Source of the DNA: Paenibacillus sp. Soil522
GTDB taxonomy: Bacteria > Bacillota > Bacilli > Paenibacillales > Paenibacillaceae
DNA length: 64,000 nucleotides
Assembly: GCF_001428245.1 (NCBI RefSeq)
Contig: NZ_LMRV01000110.1
Coordinates: forward strand, 94,080-158,079
Direction of reading: 5' to 3'
Below, piece by piece: positions 1 to 7,384 of this stretch. Positions within the stretch are counted from its first letter, which is position 1, and each line of letters starts with the position of its first letter. Position numbers and translations under genes: made by a program. The notes below the pieces were generated by a model, which worked only from the letters and a program-made list of their open reading frames with translations, made no database searches and was not told where the DNA came from.

Positions 1-189
1 GGTCCGGGTCCAGGGAACGGTCCAGGTCCAGGGAACGGTCCAGGTCCAGGGAACGGTCCGGGTCCAGGGAACGGTCCGGGTCCAGGGAACGGTCCGGGTC
101 CAGGGAATGGTCCGGGTCCAGGGAACGGTCCAGGTCCAGGAGGGAACGGTCCAGGTCCGGGAGGGAACGGTCCAGGTCCGGGAGGGAAT
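1..189 (+). repeat. Tandem 18-bp and 21-bp coding repeats
   Basis: Seven near-identical 18-bp units (1-126) are followed by three 21-bp units (127-189) that differ by insertion of one Gly codon. The units differ mainly by CCG/CCA at the Pro codons and one AAC/AAT change, so the array looks recently expanded. The start of the array lies outside the window. Confidence 0.9.
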
Positions 190-318
190 AAGCCGCTTGG
201 TCCGCCCGGCCCTCCAGGTCCGCCCGGCATGATCATACGCGATCCCCCGCATCCGCAATCGCTGCCGGCTCGTACTGGCTGCTCGCGACCCGCGAGAAAA
301 TGTTGCTCGTTAGCGTAA
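1..318 (+). CDS. Gly-Pro-rich repeat protein, C-terminal part (5' end outside window)
   Basis: The reading frame is open from the first base and stops at TAA 316-318, giving the last 105 codons. It encodes seven copies of the hexapeptide GPGPGN, then three of GPGPGGN, then a short true collagen-like run (GPPGPPGPPG), and ends in a Cys- and Arg-containing tail. Only this frame gives a regular Gly-Pro pattern. Such proteins in spore-forming Firmicutes are often surface or exosporium proteins, but no anchor, signal or trimerisation domain is visible, so function is unassigned. The DNA-level repetition means length will vary between strains and is prone to assembly error. Confidence 0.6.
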   Translation, partial: GPGPGNGPGPGNGPGPGNGPGPGNGPGPGNGPGPGNGPGPGNGPGPGGNGPGPGGNGPGPGGNKPLGPPGPPGPPGMIIRDPPHPQSLPARTGCSRPARKCCSLA

Positions 319-559
319 GTATAGTCCATGCAAGCACTCAGTCTCCTTCACGAAACAAATTAGGCATTTATCCTTATGTATCGTATGCGGCAAATGCCCA
401 TCCGGTGTTCGCGAGTTTTGGATGAAAGGACATCATCGTAGCTGTAAAGGTAAGAATTCAATTCAACTGTTGGTTGAGTAAAATATAATATCAAATACCA
501 GGTTATTGCTTGTATTAGTTGGTATCAATAAAATTGGTTACCAAGGAGCGTGAAATATT
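319..559 (+). promoter_or_regulatory. Intergenic region with candidate promoter and dyads
   Basis: No gene is seen in this stretch. A TATAAT at 484-489 with a weak TTCAAC 16 bp upstream (462-467) could drive the HTH-methyltransferase gene. Between the promoter and the start lie a spaced ATACCA/TGGTAT inverted repeat (495-500 and 520-525) and a TTGGTA/TTACCA pair ending next to the ribosome binding site AAGGAGCG. These are possible autoregulatory operator sites for the HTH protein, which is an inference. Confidence 0.35.
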
Positions 560-1387
560 ATGAAAGACACACTGGCAAGAAACATAAACAGATATCGTAA
601 GGAAAAGGGACTAACACAAGAAGAACTTGCACAAATACTCGGACTTACCTTTCAAGCAGTCTCAAAATGGGAAAATGCTCAAACAATGCCCGAAATCTCG
701 TTGTTACCAAGTCTATCTACAGCATTAGATGTAAATATTGACAAGCTGCTTGGGTATGTATCACAAGATAAACTGATTACGATCTATGAGGAAGAATACA
801 AAACGCCAGATTATTATTGGGGTATGGAACCCAATACGGCATGTTATGAAGTCATTCGTTTAATGCCCCCTGCCAAACATCTGAAATTATTAGATATTGG
901 TTGCGGCGAGGGGAAAGACTCCGTGTTTTTTGCAAGAAATGGGTATGATGTTACATCAATCGATATATCAGATGCAGGTATTGAAAAAACTAAAAAGCTT
1001 GCTGATAAAGTTGGTGTACCAGTTAAAGCTTTCAAAGCAGATGTTTTGGATTTTCGCTTGCAATCCAATTACGACATCCTTTTTTCTAGCGGTGTTTTAC
1101 ATTATTTGAAGCCTGATTATCGAAACGACATATTTAGTAATTATAAGAAATTCACAAACACAAATGGTCTGCATGTTTTCAATGTATTTGTTAACAAACC
1201 CTTTATAGCTCCACCGCCTGAAAAGGAACCCAACGCGTTTAAGTGGCATTCTGGAGAATTACTCGCACATTATCACGACTGGCTCATTAAGGACAGTTCA
1301 GAAGTTATATTTGACTGCAATTCGTCGGGCATTCCTCATAAACATGCAATGACTAAAATGATTGCACAAAAGAAACTAGCTTATTGA
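560..1387 (+). CDS. XRE-family HTH regulator fused to SAM-dependent methyltransferase
   Basis: A 275-residue fusion. Residues about 4-65 are a Cro/C1-type helix-turn-helix (QEELAQILGLTFQAVSKWE). Residues about 90-240 are a class I methyltransferase of the TehB-like type, with the SAM-binding motif LLDIGCGEGKDSVFFA followed by an acidic residue in VTSIDIS. The likely role is ligand- or stress-responsive self-control of a small-molecule methyltransferase; the substrate cannot be told. The start has a good AAGGAGCG site 10 bp upstream. The gene is visibly more AT-rich than its neighbours, a hint of transfer. A bidirectional terminator follows. Confidence 0.8.
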   Translation: MKDTLARNINRYRKEKGLTQEELAQILGLTFQAVSKWENAQTMPEISLLPSLSTALDVNIDKLLGYVSQDKLITIYEEEYKTPDYYWGMEPNTACYEVIRLMPPAKHLKLLDIGCGEGKDSVFFARNGYDVTSIDISDAGIEKTKKLADKVGVPVKAFKADVLDFRLQSNYDILFSSGVLHYLKPDYRNDIFSNYKKFTNTNGLHVFNVFVNKPFIAPPPEKEPNAFKWHSGELLAHYHDWLIKDSSEVIFDCNSSGIPHKHAMTKMIAQKKLAY

Positions 1388-1401
1388 CCGTCATAAAACG
1401 C

Positions 1402-1441
1402 AAAAACGGCGCTTCCTCAGGAATGAGGAAAGCGCCGTTTT
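1402..1441. terminator. Bidirectional intrinsic terminator between the HTH-methyltransferase gene and sodA
   Basis: A stem formed by AAAACGGCGCTTCCTCA and its near-complement (AAAGCGCCGTTTT side), with A and T tracts on either flank. It sits between convergent genes, so it can serve both strands. Confidence 0.85.
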
Positions 1442-1452
1442 GGAAAACAATA

Positions 1453-2064
1453 TTATTTTACAGCTGCTTCGTAACGTTTGCTAACTTCATCCCAGTTAAC
1501 TACGTTCCAGAACGCCGCGATGTAGTCAGGGCGTTTGTTTTGGTAGTTCAGGTAGTAAGCGTGCTCCCATACATCAAGACCAAGGATCGGCGTTTCGCCT
1601 TCCATGATCGGGCTGTCTTGGTTAGGCAGGCTGTATACTTTCAATTTGCCGTTTGCAACCGCAAGGAATGCCCAGCCGCTGCCGAAACGAGTAGTTGCTG
1701 CTTTAGCGAAGTCCGCTTTGAAAGCATCAAAGCCGCCAAGCTCGCTTTCGATTGCTGCTGCAAGAGCGCCAGCAGGTGCTCCGCCAGCGTTTGGAGCGAT
1801 CGTTTCCCAGAACAAGCTGTGGTTAGCATGTCCGCCGCCGTTGTTGCGAACAGCAGTACGGATAGCTTCAGGAACGCTAGCAAGATCGGAGATCAATTCT
1901 TCGATCGATTTGCTTTGCAATTCTGGAGCGGACTCCAAAGCTGCATTAAGGTTAGTCACGTATGCGTTATGGTGACGGCCGTGGTGAATTTCCATAGTAG
2001 TCGCATCGATATGCGGCTCAAGTGCGTTGTGCGCGTACGGCAAAGCAGGTAGTTGATGTGCCAT
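1453..2064 (-). CDS. sodA: Superoxide dismutase, Mn/Fe type
   Basis: A cytoplasmic 203-residue enzyme that converts superoxide to hydrogen peroxide and oxygen. The full iron/manganese SOD fold is present: an N-terminal hairpin with the first metal His in MEIHHGRHH, the second His in HANHSLFWE, and the C-terminal signature DVWEHAYYLNYQNKRPDY carrying the Asp and His ligands. The Gly-Gly-His context (NNGGGHANH) favours manganese. An AGGAGG site lies about 10 bp before the ATG. It is monocistronic and ends at a shared terminator. A second, extended SOD gene lies 5.4 kb away. Confidence 0.95.
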   Translation of the reverse strand: MAHQLPALPYAHNALEPHIDATTMEIHHGRHHNAYVTNLNAALESAPELQSKSIEELISDLASVPEAIRTAVRNNGGGHANHSLFWETIAPNAGGAPAGALAAAIESELGGFDAFKADFAKAATTRFGSGWAFLAVANGKLKVYSLPNQDSPIMEGETPILGLDVWEHAYYLNYQNKRPDYIAAFWNVVNWDEVSKRYEAAVK

Positions 2065-2421
2065 TTTTTTACAGCCTCCTAAATGATATGTAGTTATCCA
2101 AATCCATTATCCCTTATCCGATCGAATAAATCAACATTATTGTTTCAAAAGTCGGAAGGGCAGGGATATCGAACTTAACCTGCAATAGGTTATCACTGTC
2201 CTATCAAAATTATGCGAATTAGGCAGAGAGAACCTGAGCCAGTTTACATAAAAATCGATAAAAACGATGAAAGCGCTTAATATAAAGCGTTTTCAAGAGA
2301 TAATCGATGATTTGTTTAATTTTTTTAAGGAATATTAAAGATAGAAGCAGGATTTCGTTAAATTTTGTCGTAATATAATCTAAATGCAATACTATGACAT
2401 GGTATAGAAGGTGTAATTTAA
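2065..2421. other. Divergent intergenic region (sodA / acetyltransferase)
   Basis: This 357-bp gap holds the promoters of two divergent genes. A TATAAT at 2374-2379 could be the -10 for the acetyltransferase, but its -35 is weak. No riboswitch, repeat or small ORF with a convincing ribosome binding site was found. Confidence 0.4.
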
Positions 2422-2844
2422 ATGAATGTTCGTTCCTTCCAGTTGTCCGATTACCGACCAATTACAGCACTTCTCGAAGATGTTCTTACAGAAGAGTGCT
2501 ACGAACAAACGATGGAAGCTTTTGCCCGCCAGTTGTCATGGGATAGTGATTTAGTTCTAGTCGCTGTCGAAAATTCCGAAATTGTGGGCATGATTATCGG
2601 TACGATTGATAATAACAAAGGTTATTATTATCGAATTGCCGTCTCTCCTCTCCACCAGCGGAAAGGAATCGGCAAAGCGCTCATCCAGGCATTGCGCCAG
2701 CGTTTCGAACAGCGCAATGTTACAAAGATACTAATTACCGCGGACGAGCACAATGAGCCAGTCTTACCTTTGTATGAGTCGATGGGGTACGTGGCCAACG
2801 ATTTTATCAGATCGTTTCAGAAACTGAGCATTGTAGCGGGTTAA
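2422..2844 (+). CDS. GNAT-family N-acetyltransferase
   Basis: A 140-residue single-domain acetyltransferase. Motif A for acetyl-CoA binding is clear (YRIAVSPLHQRKGIGKALIQAL, with the Q-R-K-G-I-G-K-A loop), followed by a typical C-terminal YESMGYV motif. The substrate is unknown. A GAAGGTG site precedes the ATG by 8 bp. It is a single gene with its own terminator (2879-2924). Confidence 0.85.
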   Translation: MNVRSFQLSDYRPITALLEDVLTEECYEQTMEAFARQLSWDSDLVLVAVENSEIVGMIIGTIDNNKGYYYRIAVSPLHQRKGIGKALIQALRQRFEQRNVTKILITADEHNEPVLPLYESMGYVANDFIRSFQKLSIVAG

Positions 2845-2878
2845 CGCGAACTTTACTGCATGTTAGTTTGTACGCAGG

Positions 2879-2924
2879 GCATATCTGCATCGCCATTGCT
2901 TTTGGCGGTGAGATATGCTTTTCT
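2879..2924 (+). terminator. Intrinsic terminator after the acetyltransferase
   Basis: Arms GCATATC...CGCC and GGCG...GATATGC form a stem with one internal loop, followed by TTTTCTT. Its position also argues that the next gene starts at 2956, not at an upstream ATG at 2860. Confidence 0.75.
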
Positions 2925-2955
2925 TATTACTATATACGTTTATGAGGAGAACGGG

Positions 2956-3513
2956 ATGGAACCATATCGGCACTGTGTCATCAAAAGCTTCAAACATAAC
3001 GGTCACATTCACCGTACATGGCAGCAGAATTGGCTCGTTCCGGATGAACGGCTTGCTGGCGGGCATAAAGAGGAGTCCATGATTGTGCTCATTAACCGCC
3101 AAACGCCGATTCAAGAATCTGATGGTAAGATATGGGTAAGCCGCGTGCCGGCAGTCTCCTTTTTTATACCAGGGCAATGGTTTAACGTGGTCGCTTTGCT
3201 TGAGGAGGGAGGCATTCGTTATTATTGCAATATTGCCTCGCCGCCTTATTTGCAAGGGAATGTGCTGACCTATATTGATTACGATTTGGATGTTATTCGC
3301 ACGGTAGACGGCGGAAGGTTCGTAGTTGATCAGGATGAATACGAAATGCATAAAGCAGCCTATCACTATCCGAAAATGGTCGACGACAAGGTACAGGAGG
3401 GGCTTGAAGCGCTTCTTGGGCGAATCGATAAAGCACAGTCTCCTTTTGAGGATCAGCTTGTGACGCTCTATTACGAGGAATGGCTGAGACGAAACGATGA
3501 GGTGGAGCAATGA
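2956..3513 (+). CDS. DUF402 nucleoside tri-/diphosphate phosphatase (YgaC/Ntdp-like)
   Basis: A 185-residue protein of the DUF402 family, whose characterised members hydrolyse nucleoside tri- and diphosphates. Family features include the hydrophobic SFFIPGQWFNVVALL strand, the metal-site region around IDYDLDVIRTVDGG, and the acidic DQDEYE segment. The start at 2956 is chosen because AGGAGA lies 5 bp upstream and a terminator occupies 2879-2924; a longer frame from 2860 would run through that terminator. It overlaps the signal peptidase gene by 4 bp (ATGA), so the two are probably co-translated. Confidence 0.85.
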   Translation: MEPYRHCVIKSFKHNGHIHRTWQQNWLVPDERLAGGHKEESMIVLINRQTPIQESDGKIWVSRVPAVSFFIPGQWFNVVALLEEGGIRYYCNIASPPYLQGNVLTYIDYDLDVIRTVDGGRFVVDQDEYEMHKAAYHYPKMVDDKVQEGLEALLGRIDKAQSPFEDQLVTLYYEEWLRRNDEVEQ

Positions 3514-4133
3514 GTCTGCTGAGCCGGGAACATGAGCTGGACGAAAATAAGGCAGGAATTGCGGGTAAGAACAGCCCGTCTGCCGAAGCTGCTGCGAGCG
3601 ACCAATCCACATGGCTGGCAGAGCTGTTAGACTGGACAAAAACATTAGTTATTGCTTTTGCAGTTGTCATGCTTCTACACTTTTTTGTATTTAACTTATC
3701 CAAAGTCGAGGGGCATTCGATGGAGCCGACGTTAACGGCGCATGAGTGGCTCTTTGTTAATAAATTCATTTATTTGGTCGCCAAGCCGAAGGCCGGGGAT
3801 GTCGTTATTTTGAAGGAACCGAATACGGGCGCAAAAGAGGAGAAGTATCTCGTAAAAAGGGTAATCGGCGTTCCCGGCGACCGCATCGAGATTCACAACA
3901 AGCGGTTGTACCGTAACGGCATTCTGGTGGACGAACCTTACACGGACACCTTAATAGAAGATATGAGCTACGGACCAGAAATAATCGGTGAAGGCCATTA
4001 CTTTGTTATGGGAGATAACCGCCATGCTAGAGCCAGCCTGGACAGCAGATCGTTTCATGCTGTGCCGGAAGAGCTGATCCGGGGCAGAGCCGATTATATT
4101 TTGTGGCCGTACAAAGAGATAAGATCGCTTTAA
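3510..4133 (+). CDS. lepB: Signal peptidase I
   Basis: A 207-residue type I signal peptidase that removes signal peptides from exported proteins at the outer face of the membrane. An N-terminal cytoplasmic tail (about 35 residues) precedes one membrane segment (TLVIAFAVVMLLHFFVF). The catalytic Ser lies in GHSMEPTL (near residue 70) and the general-base Lys in KRVIGVPGD (near residue 115). The later box reads MGDNRHARASLDSR, close to the usual GDNR-x-SxDSR. It overlaps the upstream DUF402 gene by 4 bp. Confidence 0.93.
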   Translation: MSLLSREHELDENKAGIAGKNSPSAEAAASDQSTWLAELLDWTKTLVIAFAVVMLLHFFVFNLSKVEGHSMEPTLTAHEWLFVNKFIYLVAKPKAGDVVILKEPNTGAKEEKYLVKRVIGVPGDRIEIHNKRLYRNGILVDEPYTDTLIEDMSYGPEIIGEGHYFVMGDNRHARASLDSRSFHAVPEELIRGRADYILWPYKEIRSL

Positions 4134-4178
4134 TCGCTGTTCGTATCGGGAGAGCAAACCTTTAAGGAGGGGTCTACA

Positions 4179-4613
4179 ATGAAGGACGTTATGATCTATA
4201 CGGACGGGGCCTGCTCCGGCAACCCGGGTCCGGGCGGCTGGGGCGCGGTGCTGTTTTTTGGCGTTCATCAGAAGGAGATTTCGGGCGGAGAGAAGTTTGC
4301 GACGAATAACCGCATGGAAATTCAGGCGGTGATCGAGGGCTTGAAGCTGCTGAAGGAGCCTTGTCAGGTAAAAGTGTACAGTGATTCAGCATATGTTGTG
4401 AATTGCTTCCAGAAGGGCTGGATTCACGGCTGGCTGAGGAACGGCTGGAAGAACAGCAAGAAGGAGCCTGTAGAGAACCAAGAGCTGTGGAAAGCGCTAT
4501 GGGAGCTTATGAAAAAGCATAAAGTCGAATACGTGAAGGTAAAAGGCCACAGCGATAACGAATGGAACAATCGCTGTGACGAGCTGGCTCGTGAAGCTAT
4601 TAAACGGTTATAG
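4179..4613 (+). CDS. rnhA: Ribonuclease HI
   Basis: A 144-residue type I RNase H that cleaves the RNA strand of RNA-DNA hybrids. The acidic active-site residues are visible: Asp in IYTDGACSGNPG, Glu in NNRMEIQAV, Asp in VYSDSAYVV and the late Asp in NNRCDELA. The basic substrate-handling segment (KGWIHGWLRNGWKNSKKEPV) is present. A strong AAGGAGGGG site precedes the ATG. The stop codon TAG is immediately followed by the queG start. Confidence 0.95.
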   Translation: MKDVMIYTDGACSGNPGPGGWGAVLFFGVHQKEISGGEKFATNNRMEIQAVIEGLKLLKEPCQVKVYSDSAYVVNCFQKGWIHGWLRNGWKNSKKEPVENQELWKALWELMKKHKVEYVKVKGHSDNEWNNRCDELAREAIKRL

Positions 4614-5807
4614 ATGATGACAAACAAGTGGGCAAAGCTGAAGGAAGAGATGCTAAGGGCCGCTCCTAGTCTGGGAATCGACAAAATTGGGGTCGCATCC
4701 GCAGACCCGTTCGTATCATTAAAGGAAATTTTGCTAAGACACCGCGAGCTTGGCAGAGAATCCGGCTTTGAGGAGCCGGATATCGAGAAGCGGACGAATC
4801 CGTCGCTTTTATTCGATAATCCGCAGTCGATCATCGCGATCGCAATTGCTTATCCGTCCAAGCTGAAGGATCCTCCCAAATCGGAGCCTGGAGCAAGGCG
4901 GGGCATTATGTCGCGCTCAGCTTGGGGAGACGATTACCATAAGGTGCTGCGGGACCGGCTTGCGAAGCTCGAAGCATGGCTGAGGGAGCGCGTGCCGGAT
5001 TTGCGCGTGGAAAGCATGGTCGATACCGGCGCCTTGTCGGATCGCGCCGTCGCGGAGCGTGCAGGCATTGGCTGGAGCGCGAAAAACTGCTCTATCCTAT
5101 CCCCGGAGCTCGGCTCATGGATGTATCTCGGAGAGATGATCACAAATGTGCCGTTTGCGCCGGATGAACCGGTCACGGAAAGCTGCGGCTCTTGCACAAA
5201 ATGCATTGACGCTTGTCCGACGGACGCGTTAGTCGGGCCGGGCCAATTGGATTCCAGCCGCTGCATCTCCTATGTAACACAGACAAAGGGAATGCTGTCG
5301 GACGAGTTGATGCGCAAAATCGGAAATCGGCTGTATGGCTGTGATACATGCCAGACCGTCTGTCCGGTTAACCGCGGCAAAAACTGGACGCATCAGCCGG
5401 AGCTGCAGCCCGATCCGGAGCTCGTGAAGCCGCTTCTTGTTCCATTGCTTACAATAGGAAACAAAGAGTTTCAAGCGAGATATGGAAGCACCTCCTCTGC
5501 ATGGCGCGGTAAGAAGCCGATCCAGCGCAACGCCGTAATCGCGCTCGGCAACTTCAAAGAGGCGAGCGCGGTACCGGATCTGATTCGCGTGCTTGAGCAG
5601 GATACGAGGCCGGTGCTGCGAGGTACGGCAGCGTGGGCGCTCGCGCGAATCGGCGGCGGGCAGGCGAAAGCGGCTCTGCTTGCCGCTTCTCATAAAGAGA
5701 GCGATGAGGAAGCGCTGCAGGCTATAATGAATGCGATCGATCAAATAAACCCGATTGCCAAGGATATACAGCAGCAGTCGGAAGAAGGTGTTGGCACAGA
5801 TGATTGA
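4614..5807 (+). CDS. queG: Epoxyqueuosine reductase
   Basis: A 397-residue cobalamin-dependent iron-sulfur enzyme catalysing the last step of queuosine tRNA modification. An N-terminal DUF1730 region is followed by two ferredoxin-type clusters: CGSCTKCIDACP (about residues 189-200) and CDTCQTVCP (about 242-250). C-terminal HEAT-like repeats (ALGNFKEASAVPDLIRVL, AAWALARIGG) follow, as in Bacillus QueG. Two adjacent ATG codons (4614 and 4617) follow the rnhA stop directly, so translation is probably coupled. The 3' end overlaps the start of ogt. Confidence 0.93.
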   Translation: MMTNKWAKLKEEMLRAAPSLGIDKIGVASADPFVSLKEILLRHRELGRESGFEEPDIEKRTNPSLLFDNPQSIIAIAIAYPSKLKDPPKSEPGARRGIMSRSAWGDDYHKVLRDRLAKLEAWLRERVPDLRVESMVDTGALSDRAVAERAGIGWSAKNCSILSPELGSWMYLGEMITNVPFAPDEPVTESCGSCTKCIDACPTDALVGPGQLDSSRCISYVTQTKGMLSDELMRKIGNRLYGCDTCQTVCPVNRGKNWTHQPELQPDPELVKPLLVPLLTIGNKEFQARYGSTSSAWRGKKPIQRNAVIALGNFKEASAVPDLIRVLEQDTRPVLRGTAAWALARIGGGQAKAALLAASHKESDEEALQAIMNAIDQINPIAKDIQQQSEEGVGTDD

Positions 5808-6336
5808 ACAGCTTTATGCGGCTGAGATCGGCTCGCCTATCGGGACGATGACGCTGGCGGCAGCGGACGAACATATTTGTCATTTGGATTTCGCTCCCTT
5901 TGAAGCTGCCGAGGAAGGACTCCGGCAGTGGGCGCTGCGCCATATTGGACCGCAGGCAGCGGATATCAGGCAAATTGTAGCGTCTTCCCATCCGCAGCTG
6001 AAGGAAGCGGGCAGGCAGCTGCAGCTTTATTTTGCAGGAGGACTGCGGCAGTTCGAGCTTCCGGTTCAGCTGTTTGGCACGCCGTTTCAGCAGAAGGTAT
6101 GGGCAGCCCTGCAGCAAATCCCGTATGGCGAGACGCGTACCTATAAGGACATTGCGGTGATGCTCGGCCAGCCGGGCGCGATGCGTGCCGTTGGCGGCGC
6201 GAACAATCGCAATCCCGTATCGATCATTGTGCCTTGTCACCGCGTGATCGGGGCTAATGGTCAAATGATCGGTTATGGCGGAGGACTGCCGATTAAGACC
6301 GCGCTGCTTGAGCTGGAGAAGAAAGCGGAAAACTAG
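5800..6336 (+). CDS. ogt: Methylated-DNA--protein-cysteine methyltransferase
   Basis: A 178-residue suicide DNA repair protein that transfers methyl groups from O6-methylguanine to its own Cys. The active site PCHRVIG and the Asn-hinge/HTH region (GAMRAVGGANNRNP, TRTYKDIAVMLGQ) are complete. ATG 5800 is preferred, with AAGGTG about 9 bp upstream; a GTG at 5788 in the same frame is an alternative. It overlaps the queG 3' end by 8 bp and belongs to the same operon. Confidence 0.92.
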   Translation: MIEQLYAAEIGSPIGTMTLAAADEHICHLDFAPFEAAEEGLRQWALRHIGPQAADIRQIVASSHPQLKEAGRQLQLYFAGGLRQFELPVQLFGTPFQQKVWAALQQIPYGETRTYKDIAVMLGQPGAMRAVGGANNRNPVSIIVPCHRVIGANGQMIGYGGGLPIKTALLELEKKAEN

Positions 6337-6457
6337 CTTATAGGCTGGCTAATAAAGCTTGCGATAAGGCTAAGCTGTTCATTGCGAACATAGGGTGAAC
6401 ATGCTATCATGGGAACATTATACACAGCAGGAGATTTAGAAAGGGTCAGGTGACAGT

Positions 6458-6679
6458 ATGTCGTGGGTTAACATTGTGGTACCGATCGTTACTTTATTAG
6501 CAGGAGCAGTAGGGGGCTTCTTTGTTGGCGTATTCTATCTGCGGAAGCAGCTTGAGAAAATGCAAAACGATCCTGAAATGATTCAAAAGATGGCTAAGCA
6601 AATGGGCTACAATTTGAATAAACAGCAGATGCAAAAAGCGCAGCACATGATGAGAAATCAAAAAATGCCTCGCAGATAA
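6458..6679 (+). CDS. UPF0154 (YneF-like) small membrane protein
   Basis: A 73-residue protein with one N-terminal membrane helix (VVPIVTLLAGAVGGFFVGVFYL) and a charged cytoplasmic tail carrying the family motif MQNDPEMIQKMAKQMG. UPF0154 proteins are widespread in Firmicutes and their function is not established. An AGGTGA site precedes the ATG by about 6 bp. It lies 32 bp before folE in the same direction. Confidence 0.88.
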   Translation: MSWVNIVVPIVTLLAGAVGGFFVGVFYLRKQLEKMQNDPEMIQKMAKQMGYNLNKQQMQKAQHMMRNQKMPRR

Positions 6680-6711
6680 AGCGTGAGGGGGGCCGGAAGG
6701 GGAATTAAGGA

Positions 6712-7305
6712 ATGGCGGGAAGGAAAGATTACGTCAATTCGAGCGTAGAGAACAACCGGGAGCAAATCGAACACCATATAAAAGAAATTTTGAAGCTCAT
6801 CGGTGAAAATGTAGAGCGTGAAGGCTTGCTGGAAACGCCTGCACGCGTAACCCGGATGTACGAGGAAATTTTTGGCGGTTACGAGGTTGATCCGCGCGAG
6901 GTGCTTGGCGTCACGTTCGATGAGCAGCATGAGGAGCTTGTCATCGTCAAAGATATCGTATATTACAGCCAGTGCGAGCATCATATGGCGCCATTCTTCG
7001 GAAAAGCGCATATCGGTTACATCCCTAGCGGCAAAATAGCGGGCCTCAGCAAGCTTGCCCGCCTTGTAGAGGCGGTTACGCGCAGACTGCAGGTCCAAGA
7101 GCGCATAACATCGCAAATCGCCGACATACTCGATCAGGAGCTTGCGCCGCATGGCGTTATGGTCGTCGTCGAGGGCGAGCATCTGTGCATGTGCGCGCGC
7201 GGCGTGAAGAAGCCTGGGAGCAAGACGGTTACGTCTGCCGTACGCGGCGAGTTCCGCAGCAGCTCGGCGCTGCGTTCGGAGTTCCTTGCTTTGCTCAAGC
7301 AATAG
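6712..7305 (+). CDS. folE: GTP cyclohydrolase I
   Basis: A 197-residue enzyme converting GTP to 7,8-dihydroneopterin triphosphate, the first step of folate synthesis; its product family also feeds queuosine, matching queG nearby. Zinc and active-site residues are seen in YYSQCEHHMAPFFGKAHIGY and CMCARGVKKPGS. The RBS GGAAGGGGA lies 8 bp upstream. A strong terminator follows. Confidence 0.95.
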   Translation: MAGRKDYVNSSVENNREQIEHHIKEILKLIGENVEREGLLETPARVTRMYEEIFGGYEVDPREVLGVTFDEQHEELVIVKDIVYYSQCEHHMAPFFGKAHIGYIPSGKIAGLSKLARLVEAVTRRLQVQERITSQIADILDQELAPHGVMVVVEGEHLCMCARGVKKPGSKTVTSAVRGEFRSSSALRSEFLALLKQ

Positions 7306-7320
7306 GCCGGCCTATATTAG

Positions 7321-7360
7321 AAAGTCCGACGGGAGAAATGCTCCTGACGGACTTTTTTTT
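7321..7360 (+). terminator. Intrinsic terminator after folE
   Basis: AAAGTCCG...GGAG pairs with CTCC...CGGACTTT, followed by a run of eight T. Confidence 0.9.
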
Positions 7361-7384
7361 GATTGATGGAACGTCAAAATTTTA

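Noticed and set aside
2860..2955. Upstream start for the DUF402 gene
   Set aside because: The extension crosses the terminator of the preceding gene and lacks a ribosome binding site; ATG 2956 has a good one.
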